From Secundilactobacillus paracollinoides DSM 15502 = JCM 11969 (GTDB lineage Bacteria; Bacillota; Bacilli; Lactobacillales; Lactobacillaceae), in the NCBI RefSeq assembly GCF_001311135.1, contig NZ_BBAG01000001.1, positions 62,001 through 126,000 on the forward strand: DNA of 64,000 nt, given 5' to 3'. A model generated the notes under the pieces. It searched no databases. It was not told where the DNA came from and worked only from the letters and a program-made list of their open reading frames with translations. A program made the translations under genes and the position numbers. Shown here piece after piece: positions 1-6,667 of the stretch (positions are counted from its first letter, which is position 1; each line of letters starts with the position of its first letter).

Positions 1-612
1 TCCAAGCAGCCTTCTTAAAGGTGCTGTCGAGAGAAGTATCGGTGCTGTCAAAGGCAGCTAACTTACCACCCTTGTTCTTAGTCGTTGAATCAGTTGAGTA
101 CTTCTTAGCCAAGGATGCGAAGCTGTCGCCAGTCTTGAGGTCCTTGATGACTGTTTCAGCAGTTGACTTCTTTGAAACTAAGATGTGTGAAACCGTAACT
201 TTTGGCTCGTAGCTCTTGAATTGCTTCTTAAGCTGGGCATTGGTGATCGTGACGTTGCCCTTCACAGCTTCCTTAAGTAAAAGGTTGTCTCGAATTTGTT
301 GCTTCAATTGTGAAGCGGTCATCCCACTTTGAGAAAGGACAGACTTGAATGATGAGCCGTATTCCTTCTTGTAAGTGTTGTATTGCTTAGTCACTTGTGA
401 GGTCTTGACCTTGTCGCCATATTGTTTTTCCAATACTTTGTCAAGAATCATTTGTTGTAAGACTTGCTTACCACTTGAAGTGTTCTTCAGGCTGCTGTAA
501 TACTCACTTTCAGTGATCTTACCACCTGAAGTGGTGGCAACCGTTTTGCTACCACAAGCTGCCAATGTCAGACCCATTAAGACAGTGGCAAGTGCGACGA
601 ACCATTCTTCAT
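1..612 (-). CDS. prsA: PrsA foldase lipoprotein (3' end outside window)
   Basis: Extracytoplasmic peptidyl-prolyl isomerase lipoprotein that helps exported proteins fold. The reverse strand encodes a lipoprotein signal ending in the lipobox LAAC followed by GSK, then the SurA-like N-terminal helices, and then a parvulin domain whose start ([11 protein letters not shown]) is visible before the window edge cuts the gene. The start ATG at 610-612 has a GGATG ribosome site. The signal peptide is out of frame with it by one base: ATGAAGAA then TGG should be ATGAAGAAnTGG, so one base appears lost near 605. The rest of the frame is open to base 1. The gene lies beside the YtxH-like gene, hit and ecsAB, as in Bacillus. 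Confidence 0.9.
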
Positions 613-725
613 TGCGAAAACACATCCATTTCTATAAATTTGTTTAACTCCCAGCTGGGGCGTTCTCAATAACTATAACATAACCTTGAGATAATAGCAG
701 TTGGGTAGGGGAACTTAACTAAAAT

Positions 726-1031
726 CTAAAACTTATCTAAAGTCTCATTTATTTTATCCAACCGCGGCTGGATCTTAAACTGAAACTGCTGCACGTCATC
801 TTGAATACTGTCGATCACAGGTTGTGCTTTAGCGACAGCACTGTTCAACTGGGTTAATTTATCAGAAACAGCGGATGCCTTTTTTCGCCAATCTTGATAA
901 TCAGCGTACTTCGTTTTAACAGTGGTGACTGTTTCGGAAACAAAATCCACCGGTGACTGACGTTTATTAATGAGGTGCATGGCAAGCGTGCCACCCGCTG
1001 TGAGCAGGGTGGTGAGCAAGAAGCGTTTCAT
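726..1031 (-). CDS. YtxH/YhaH-like small membrane-anchored protein
   Basis: A 101-residue protein of unknown function. It starts with one hydrophobic segment (about residues 4-20) followed by a Lys/Asp/Gln-rich amphipathic helical tail, the layout of YtxH-domain proteins. It has a good GGGAGG site before the ATG. It sits between hit and prsA, where Bacillus carries yhaH, a YtxH-type gene, so position supports the family guess. The C-terminal part has heptad-like spacing (DSIQDDVQQFQFKIQPRLDK) that could form a coiled coil. No catalytic motif is visible. The family assignment is inferred from layout and context, not from a strong motif. Confidence 0.7.
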   Translation of the reverse strand: MKRFLLTTLLTAGGTLAMHLINKRQSPVDFVSETVTTVKTKYADYQDWRKKASAVSDKLTQLNSAVAKAQPVIDSIQDDVQQFQFKIQPRLDKINETLDKF

Positions 1032-1046
1032 ATGACGGCCTCCCAG

Positions 1047-1484
1047 TTAGAATTGCGCCTTAATGGCGTCTTGAATTTTAGTATAAGCGGCTTCATCATA
1101 GTTTTTAGAGTTGTCTTTAAAAATCATAGCAAAGTCGTCGTTACTGGTGTAGCGCGGCACAATGTGAATGTGTGAGTGGAAGACGGATTGGTAAGCCACT
1201 TCGCCATTGTTATTCACAATATTCATGCCCTTAATGTCAGGGTTGGATGCTTTGACTGCTCGAGCAATCAGCGGAATCTTAGCAAAAACGGTGGCTGCCA
1301 GATCGGCATCATAGTCAAAGATATCCTTGACGTGGGTCTTGGGGACAACCAGCGTATGGCCTGGAGTTCCTTGGGAAATATCTAAGAATGCTTTGACATC
1401 ATCGTCTTCGTAAACGGTGTAGCTTGGGATCTCACCCTTAATAATCTTACAGAAAATGCAGTTATCATCATAATTATGAATCAT
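1047..1484 (-). CDS. hit: HIT family nucleotide-binding hydrolase
   Basis: Histidine-triad hydrolase acting on purine nucleotide phosphoramidates or dinucleoside polyphosphates. The catalytic triad HSHIH lies at residues 103-107 and is followed by IVPR. An N-terminal CxxC pair (Cys9, Cys12) is typical of the zinc-containing Gram-positive Hit proteins. At 145 aa it has normal length. A strong AAGGAGGAA site precedes the ATG at 1482-1484. It is transcribed away from ecsA across the repeat-filled gap and toward the YtxH-like gene and prsA, so the three minus genes may be co-transcribed, although prsA is separated by about 110 bases. Confidence 0.95.
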   Translation of the reverse strand: MIHNYDDNCIFCKIIKGEIPSYTVYEDDDVKAFLDISQGTPGHTLVVPKTHVKDIFDYDADLAATVFAKIPLIARAVKASNPDIKGMNIVNNNGEVAYQSVFHSHIHIVPRYTSNDDFAMIFKDNSKNYDEAAYTKIQDAIKAQF

Positions 1485-1676
1485 GTCGGTTCCTCCTTAG
1501 CGTTGTTCTGTTCCTAGTATACACTAGAGTTTGGGATGGCTGGTTAGTGGATGTTGGAATTTAGGGGAAAATTAGATTTGGGTGGAGTGGCTTGACGGGA
1601 ATGGGATTATTTAGGGCTTGGTTTCAGGATATCAGGAATCGAGTGGTGTTGGCGATGTGCTCTAATTTGAGATTTG

Positions 1677-1800
1677 CGAAACGTGTTCGTCTACTATAGA
1701 TAACCGGCCATGTATCGGACTTTGACAAAAATGCCAGGTTCAGGCATTTGAGCCTGAAATCACCGCGTGGTTTTGGCTACAGCGCTCGCTTTATACATTG
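1677..1800 (+). repeat. Palindromic repeat unit A1 (degenerate)
   Basis: First of three tandem units. Head motif GAAACGTGTTC at 1678-1688; centre AAAATGC-CAGGTTCAG-GCATTT. The right arm is degenerate and ends in GCTTTATACATTG, which is shared with unit A2. Confidence 0.75.
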
Positions 1801-1921
1801 TCGAAACGTGTTTCACAGGCACGGGGCTAACGTGTAAGGGACTCTGACCAAAAAGTCAGACCCGGACTTTTCTGATTTTGGCAGCCGTGGTGAATGGCTG
1901 CCGCGCTGGCTTTATACATTG
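1801..1921 (+). repeat. Palindromic repeat unit A2
   Basis: Head motif GAAACGTGTTT at 1803-1813 followed by GGGGC and TGTAAGGGACTCTGAC. The centre AAAAGTC-AGACCCG-GACTTTT is intact but the right half is replaced by GC-rich sequence with its own hairpin (GGCAGCC..GGCTGCC), ending GCTTTATACATTG as in A1. Confidence 0.8.
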
Positions 1922-2045
1922 CCGAAACGTGTTCCACAAGGCAGAAGCTCCTGTGTAAGCAACTCTGGTCAAAAAAGTCAGGCCCGGACTTTTCTGACCA
2001 GAGTTACTTACACTCCGCCTTCTAACCGCCTTGTTCCACACTCTT
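1922..2045 (+). repeat. Palindromic repeat unit A3 (complete)
   Basis: Complete copy. Head GAAACGTGTTC at 1924-1934. Outer arms ACAAGGC/GCCTTGT, long inner arms GTGTAAGcAACTCTGGTCA and its near-exact complement, centre AAAAGTCAGGCCCGGACTTTT, and tail TTCCACACTC. The right arm overlaps the likely -35 region of the ecsA promoter. Confidence 0.85.
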
Positions 2046-2055
2046 ACATCTATGC

Positions 2056-2061
2056 TATAAT
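2056..2061 (+). promoter_or_regulatory. Probable -10 box of ecsA promoter
   Basis: Perfect TATAAT 48 bases before the ecsA ATG. A possible -35 (TTGTTC at 2031-2036, spacing 19, or TTCCAC at 2034-2039, spacing 16) lies in the right arm of repeat A3, so the repeat may supply part of this promoter. Confidence 0.55.
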
Positions 2062-2108
2062 AAAAAATACGACACTAAAAAAGAAACTACAGAAATGAAG
2101 GGATATCC

Positions 2109-2846
2109 ATGACGCTTCAAGTCACGAAGATTGTTGGTGGCTACTCACAGATTCCAGTTTTAAAAGAAGTTACATTTGATATTAAAGATGGCGAGCTCGT
2201 TGGTTTGATTGGGCTGAACGGTGCTGGTAAATCAACGACGATCAATCACATCATTGGGTTGCTGACCCCGTTTAAGGGTCAGATCAAGATCAATGGGGTG
2301 ACCCTGGCGGAAGATAACGAAGCCTATAAAAAACAAATTGCTTACATTCCTGAAACGCCGATTCTCTACCAAGAATTGACCTTGAAGGAGCATCTTGAGA
2401 TGACGATGATGGCGTATGATCTTGACCAGGATGCCGCTTGGAAACGGGCGGAAAAACTGTTGCAGATCTTCCGACTGGACAACAAATTAGACTGGTTCCC
2501 AGCTAATTTTTCAAAGGGGATGAAGCAAAAGGTGATGATCGTTTGTGCGTTCATTACCGACTCACCGCTGTTTATCATTGATGAACCCTTTCTAGGATTG
2601 GATCCGCTGGCCGTTCATGACCTGCTTGATCTCATCAACGATCAGAAGGCCAAGGGGGCCAGCATTCTGATGTCGACCCATGTGCTTGATACCGCGCAAA
2701 AATACTGTGACCGATTTGTGCTCCTGCACGATGGCCAAGTGAAAACGGAAGGAACGCTGGCAGAACTGCGACAAGCGCTGCCAGATGCCGGTGAATCACT
2801 CGACGATATCTACATGTCGATGACGAAGGCGGACCAACATGAATAA
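2109..2846 (+). CDS. ecsA: ABC transporter ATP-binding protein EcsA
   Basis: ATPase subunit of the Ecs ABC transporter, which in Bacillus affects protein secretion, sigma-factor processing and intramembrane protease activity. Walker A GLNGAGKST is at residues 35-43, the signature FSKGM at 134-138, Walker B LFIIDEP at 154-160 and the switch histidine in MSTHVLD at 191. At 245 aa it is full length. An AAGGGATATCC region precedes the ATG. The 3' end overlaps ecsB by 8 bases, so the two are translationally coupled. Divergent placement from hit and proximity to prsA match the Bacillus hit-ecs region. Confidence 0.95.
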   Translation: MTLQVTKIVGGYSQIPVLKEVTFDIKDGELVGLIGLNGAGKSTTINHIIGLLTPFKGQIKINGVTLAEDNEAYKKQIAYIPETPILYQELTLKEHLEMTMMAYDLDQDAAWKRAEKLLQIFRLDNKLDWFPANFSKGMKQKVMIVCAFITDSPLFIIDEPFLGLDPLAVHDLLDLINDQKAKGASILMSTHVLDTAQKYCDRFVLLHDGQVKTEGTLAELRQALPDAGESLDDIYMSMTKADQHE

Positions 2847-4050
2847 GTTATTTAGCAAACGATTGGCCAGTCATTTAAGAGAAATGTTCAAGTATTTACG
2901 GCTGGTGTTTAACGACCACTTCATTTTTGCGTTACTGATCATGATTGGTGGCCTGGGGTACGCCTATTCCAACCTATTAAAAACGTTGCATCCCAATGTT
3001 TGGTGTTCACAACCCATCATTATTCTGGTGATGTTTGCGTTATTGCAGATCGGCCGACTAGCGACTTTATTGGAAGATGCTGACGTGGTGTTTTTACTAC
3101 CAAAGGAACACGCCATGCACACCTACTTTCTTGCTGCGAAACGATATAGTGAAACGCTGGCACAAATTTGCCAACTCTTTGGTCTGTTTGTCCTGCTGCC
3201 GTTTATTCAAGCAACCGATCCGTTATCAGTGGCTGCTTTGGCCGGACTGGCAGTCACCCAGGTGATCTTAAAGGATACCTGGCTGACGGCAGTTCTAATG
3301 AATCATTACCGCTTCAGTCAACGATGGCTGCACCAGGCCGTTTGGTTCCGATGGCTGGTTCCAGCAATCGTGTTGATTATCGGTGTTTATGTCACACCAC
3401 TGGCTAGCGTGATCCTGGCACTTGCAGCTGACGGAATTATGCGGTTGCTTGGTCAGGGGTGGCAGCGGCAGGCGTTTGATTGGCGGTCAGCTATTGGTCA
3501 GGAAAATAATCGGATGCTGGGCGTTTATCGCTTCTTTAATTTGTTTACCAACGTGCCAATGTTAAAAGGGGTCGCAAAACGACGCAAGTACATGGATGGT
3601 ATCCTGCGCTTGGTTGCCACGAAACCGGCAAACACCTACCTCTACCTGTACAGTCGCGGCATGGTGCGCAGTGGTGAATTCAGCGGTCTGTATTCGCGCT
3701 TGACCATTATTGGGATGATCCTGCTGTATTTTATTCACGGCACTTGGCTGCCTGTGCTATTGGCGGCACTATTCCTGTATCTGATCGGGTTCCAGTTGAT
3801 TCCTTTTTACTGGCAGTTCGACGACATCGTCTTTACGCACCTTTACCCGATCAAGACGGCGCAACGGATCGCTAATTTCAAGAGACTATTGCGGACATTG
3901 ATGATCGTGACGGGTGTGTTATTCCTAGTCATTGTTGCCATTAGTGATTTTCAGCTTGAGGTTGTAGTGATTACCGCAATCGTTGAAATCGTGGAAATTC
4001 TCGCGATGGTCAGCTACTATCTGCCACTAAGGCTTCGGAAAAATCGTTAG
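2839..4050 (+). CDS. ecsB: ABC transporter permease EcsB
   Basis: Membrane partner of EcsA. A 403-residue protein with about eight hydrophobic segments, including pairs near residues 30-65, 112-145, 170-205, 285-325 and 350-395, joined by basic loops. It overlaps the end of ecsA by 8 bases. No ecsC is present downstream. A long perfect hairpin follows at 4118-4170. Assignment is based on the ecsA pairing and membrane topology; the transported substrate of this family is not established. Confidence 0.9.
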   Translation: MNKLFSKRLASHLREMFKYLRLVFNDHFIFALLIMIGGLGYAYSNLLKTLHPNVWCSQPIIILVMFALLQIGRLATLLEDADVVFLLPKEHAMHTYFLAAKRYSETLAQICQLFGLFVLLPFIQATDPLSVAALAGLAVTQVILKDTWLTAVLMNHYRFSQRWLHQAVWFRWLVPAIVLIIGVYVTPLASVILALAADGIMRLLGQGWQRQAFDWRSAIGQENNRMLGVYRFFNLFTNVPMLKGVAKRRKYMDGILRLVATKPANTYLYLYSRGMVRSGEFSGLYSRLTIIGMILLYFIHGTWLPVLLAALFLYLIGFQLIPFYWQFDDIVFTHLYPIKTAQRIANFKRLLRTLMIVTGVLFLVIVAISDFQLEVVVITAIVEIVEILAMVSYYLPLRLRKNR

Positions 4051-4117
4051 TTGACGCTGACCCATAAATTGCCTAAAATAGGTATTGCTTAAATTGACTG
4101 AAATGAACACAGTAACC

Positions 4118-4170
4118 AAACGACGGGCCTTTGAGCGCTTCACTTGAACGCTGAAAGGTGCCGTCGTTTT
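4118..4170 (+). terminator. Hairpin terminator after ecsB
   Basis: Almost continuous 53-base hairpin AAACGACGG...CCGTCGTTT with inner CCTTT/AAAGG, AGCG/CGCT and TCA/TGA pairs, ending in TTTTAAT. It ends 30 bases before the trmB start and separates ecsAB from trmB. Confidence 0.7.
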
Positions 4171-4200
4171 AATATGACATCAAAAAATGGAGGCATCATC

Positions 4201-4851
4201 ATGCGGGTACGAAAAAAGCCGTGGGCAGAAGGGTACATTAACGACCATAGTGATCTCATCGTCACGGCCCCTGAAACGCAACTAGGACACTGGCAGGAGC
4301 GGTTTGAAAAACAGCAGCCGCTGCAAATTGAGATCGGCATCGGTAAGGGGCGTTTCATTGTCGAAATGGCCCGTCAGCATCCAGAAATCAACTTCTTAGG
4401 AATTGAAATTCAAGAATCCGTGATTGCGACAGCGTTACGCCAGCTTGTCGAAAGCGGGCTGACGAACGTCCAACTGGTTGAAACGGACGGGGCCAACGTC
4501 GATACACTCTTTGCTGAAAACGAAGTTGATGCGCTATTCTTGAACTTTTCGGATCCATGGCCGAAGACCCGGCATGCCAAACGGCGGTTAACGTCACCTA
4601 ATTTTTTGGTGCACTATGAAAAGGTTTTGAAACCTGCCGGCATGATCCAGTTTAAAACGGATAACCGCGGTTTATTCGAATATTCGTTGGCCAGTTTTAA
4701 TAACTACGGCCTCACATTTGATGAGGTATGGCTGGATCTGCACAACAGCGCCGGCAACGAGGGCAACGTTGAGACTGAATATGAACAAAAATTTAGCGCA
4801 AAGGGGCCCATCTACGAATTAAAGGCGCATTTTCCAACGTTAACTCATTAA
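4201..4851 (+). CDS. trmB: tRNA (guanine-N7)-methyltransferase TrmB
   Basis: Class I SAM-dependent enzyme that makes m7G46 in tRNA. The start at 4201 (MRVRKKPWAEGY) is chosen because it has a GGAGG site and gives the standard N terminus; an upstream in-frame ATG at 4144 lies inside the preceding hairpin. SAM-binding motif EIGIGKGRFIVEMA is near residues 44-57. The family motif NFSDPWPKTRHAKRRL is around 114-129. At 216 aa it has normal length. It is followed by a strong bidirectional terminator, so it is probably monocistronic. Confidence 0.95.
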   Translation: MRVRKKPWAEGYINDHSDLIVTAPETQLGHWQERFEKQQPLQIEIGIGKGRFIVEMARQHPEINFLGIEIQESVIATALRQLVESGLTNVQLVETDGANVDTLFAENEVDALFLNFSDPWPKTRHAKRRLTSPNFLVHYEKVLKPAGMIQFKTDNRGLFEYSLASFNNYGLTFDEVWLDLHNSAGNEGNVETEYEQKFSAKGPIYELKAHFPTLTH

Positions 4852-4856
4852 GCGTC

Positions 4857-4904
4857 AAAAAAGACTCATGACTGACAGGTAACTGTCTGGTCATGAGTCT
4901 TTTT
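4857..4904. terminator. Bidirectional terminator between trmB and the 4.9-kb minus gene
   Basis: AAAAAAGACTCATGAC...GTCATGAGTCTTTTT with an inner GACAG/CTGTC pair. A-tract and T-tract on both sides suit two convergent genes. Confidence 0.9.
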
Positions 4905-4922
4905 AACATTGTCGCAAGTTAA

Positions 4923-5249
4923 TTAAATGCGGTTGACGCTAAGGACACTGCCAGTTTTTGCGTCCGCCATAAATTCATATTGTCCCAACGCGTGATCCTC
5001 TTGCCGGGTGATGCCGCCGTAGTAGACCAGATTTTTAATGGCGAACTGACGACGTTCACTTGGATGCGTACTGATCCAGGCGCCTTCAATCGGGGCTTCA
5101 CGTTGAAAAGCGGTCTTGGCCTGGTTCAAAATTTCATCTGAGGTCATCATGGTTTGACGATCATAAACGTGGCCCAAAAGAAACCCGAGGATCACGCTTA
5201 GGATGGATAGAAAACTGAGTTGTTCTGGTGTTTTTAAATTCGATGTCAT
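4923..5249 (-). CDS. Membrane-anchored small protein, PepSY-like tail
   Basis: A 108-residue protein of unknown function. One N-terminal transmembrane segment (about residues 10-28, LSFLSILSVILGFLLGHVYD) is followed by an extracellular-type domain. The tail has alternating strands ending QYEFMADAKTGSVLSVNRI, which resembles the EFxxDxxTGxVL strand of PepSY-type domains. GGAGGTC precedes the ATG. Lactobacilli commonly carry a 'small secreted protein' between trmB and the ytpP-like thioredoxin gene, and this fits that slot. Function unknown; the PepSY resemblance is an inference from a short pattern. Confidence 0.7.
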   Translation of the reverse strand: MTSNLKTPEQLSFLSILSVILGFLLGHVYDRQTMMTSDEILNQAKTAFQREAPIEGAWISTHPSERRQFAIKNLVYYGGITRQEDHALGQYEFMADAKTGSVLSVNRI

Positions 5250-5435
5250 AACATGACCTCCAGTTACGGATAGATTGTGTTGCGGAATCGTCAGAATGGG
5301 AAGTAACTGTCATTACTCTGACGTGAAATTTAAAGTGTCTCTATCATAGCAGGTTTTCAGATGTAAATCATATTCAAGACTCGAAAATTGCGGTATACTT
5401 AATGCTATTAAAAAGTAAGCAAGGGAGCGATTGGA

Positions 5436-5753
5436 TTGGAAAAACTACCAAAGATGACGACTGAAGAACTCACAAAGCGGGTCAGCGACGGGAAATACAT
5501 GCTGTTTTTCTCAGCTGGCTGGTGCCCAGATTGCGCGTTCATTAAGCCCGCAATGCCAGATATTGAAAAAGAATTTAGCGATTACACATTCTTAGCGGTC
5601 GATCGTGATGAAAACATTGACCTTTGCGTTGACCTGAATGTACTTGGCATCCCAAGTTTTATTGCTTATGATCATGGTCAAGAAATTGGGCGGTTCGTGA
5701 ATAAGGACCGGAAAACAAAGGAACAAGTTGAAGCGTTTGTGACCGCACTATAA
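5436..5753 (+). CDS. ytpP: Thioredoxin-like protein YtpP
   Basis: Small cytoplasmic thioredoxin-fold protein. The active site is WCPDC (Cys30, Cys33), not the WCGPC of true thioredoxin, which is typical of YtpP. The cis-proline segment is LGIPSFIAY. Translation appears to start at TTG 5436, eight bases after AGGGAG; no ATG fits. At 105 aa it has normal length. It heads the conserved ytpP-ytpR-sftA-murC neighbourhood. Physiological partner unknown. Confidence 0.9.
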   Translation: MEKLPKMTTEELTKRVSDGKYMLFFSAGWCPDCAFIKPAMPDIEKEFSDYTFLAVDRDENIDLCVDLNVLGIPSFIAYDHGQEIGRFVNKDRKTKEQVEAFVTAL

Positions 5754-5760
5754 GCGTCAC

Positions 5761-5812
5761 GACAACGACTGTTTGGCGCGCATTGGGCGTTTCAAATGGG
5801 CGTTGTTTTTTT
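5761..5812 (+). terminator. Terminator after ytpP
   Basis: ACAACG near the 5' side pairs with CGTTGT, followed by TTTTTTT; the interior pairs only partly. It lies directly downstream of the ytpP stop. Confidence 0.6.
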
Positions 5813-5929
5813 GTGTTAAATCACAATTGGAAATGCGGGTTTTAGGTACGAAATCACGCAATTGTGCGCTATAATAATAGGGCACTGAAAAAATGAGACA
5901 GTCATAATTTGAATGTGAAAGGATTCTTC

Positions 5930-6565
5930 ATGTTAATTTCTAGTTATAATCAAAAAGCGTTGGGCGATATCCTCATCGTCTACGTTGCGCCAGACGTTGA
6001 CGAACAGGCCGTTGAGACCCACCAGTCAATTACGCGCATTTATGATCCAGCCAAGAATGAAACCTTAGGCTACAATATTGCGAATGTCAGCCAGATTTTA
6101 GGTCAGTTGAACGTCAACGGACAGGTCTTTTTGACGGATGCTCAAGTTGACCAGTTAAACGAGGCCCTCGCAGCTGCTGATTTTGTGCCAGATCTCAAGG
6201 CAGACCATGAACCGAAATTCGTGGTGGGATACGTCAAAACGGCGGAACAGCATCCAGATTCTAACCATCTGTTGGTGACCCAGACAGAGGTGCAGGATGG
6301 GCAAGTCGTCCAGATCGTCAGCGGGTCACCCAACATGCAAGCCGACATTAAGGTGGTCGTCGCTGAGGTTGGCGCCATGATGCCAGATGGACTCATTATT
6401 TGGCCTGGTAAATTGCGCGGGGTCGAAAGTGATGGTATGATTTCATCAGGACGGGAATTACGGATTCCTAACGCACCCGATCGGCCAGGCGCATTGATCT
6501 TACCTGATGATTATGAAGTTGGACAGCCTTTTGATTTTGAAAAGGCCCAAACTTTATTCCAATAG
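5930..6565 (+). CDS. ytpR: YtpR family tRNA-binding domain protein
   Basis: Protein with a C-terminal tRNA-binding OB fold like those of MetRS and PheT; its cellular role is unknown. The N-terminal part matches the YtpR-specific domain and the OB part covers roughly residues 90-195 (KFVVGYVKTAEQHPDSNHLL ... VVVAEVGAMMPDGLIIWPGK ... ESDGMISSGREL). The start at ATG 5930 follows AAAGGA by six bases; an in-frame TTG at 5909 has no such site. The product is 211 aa. Between ytpP and sftA, as in Bacillus and other lactobacilli. Confidence 0.92.
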   Translation: MLISSYNQKALGDILIVYVAPDVDEQAVETHQSITRIYDPAKNETLGYNIANVSQILGQLNVNGQVFLTDAQVDQLNEALAAADFVPDLKADHEPKFVVGYVKTAEQHPDSNHLLVTQTEVQDGQVVQIVSGSPNMQADIKVVVAEVGAMMPDGLIIWPGKLRGVESDGMISSGRELRIPNAPDRPGALILPDDYEVGQPFDFEKAQTLFQ

Positions 6566-6580
6566 AGTAAGTTTAATCGC

Positions 6581-6608
6581 AAAAAGGGGGCCACGCGCTC
6601 CCTTTTAT
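6581..6608 (+). terminator. Terminator after ytpR
   Basis: AAAAAGGGGGCC...GCTCCCTTTTATT hairpin 15 bases after the ytpR stop. Its A- and T-sides are both present. Confidence 0.65.
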
Positions 6609-6667
6609 TGTGCCATAAAACGGGTTATTGTTAGTTGCAACTAAAAAACTGCCCATAGCAAATTGAA

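Larger units (their letters stand above)
1485..2108. other. Divergent hit/ecsA intergenic region
   Basis: Gap of 624 bases between divergent genes. Bases 1500-1676 show no gene or clear structure. Bases 1677-2045 hold three tandem copies of the palindromic repeat family listed separately. A TATAAT hexamer at 2056-2061 is the probable -10 box of ecsA. The ORF on the reverse strand at 1856-2041 is only palindrome sequence. Confidence 0.7.
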
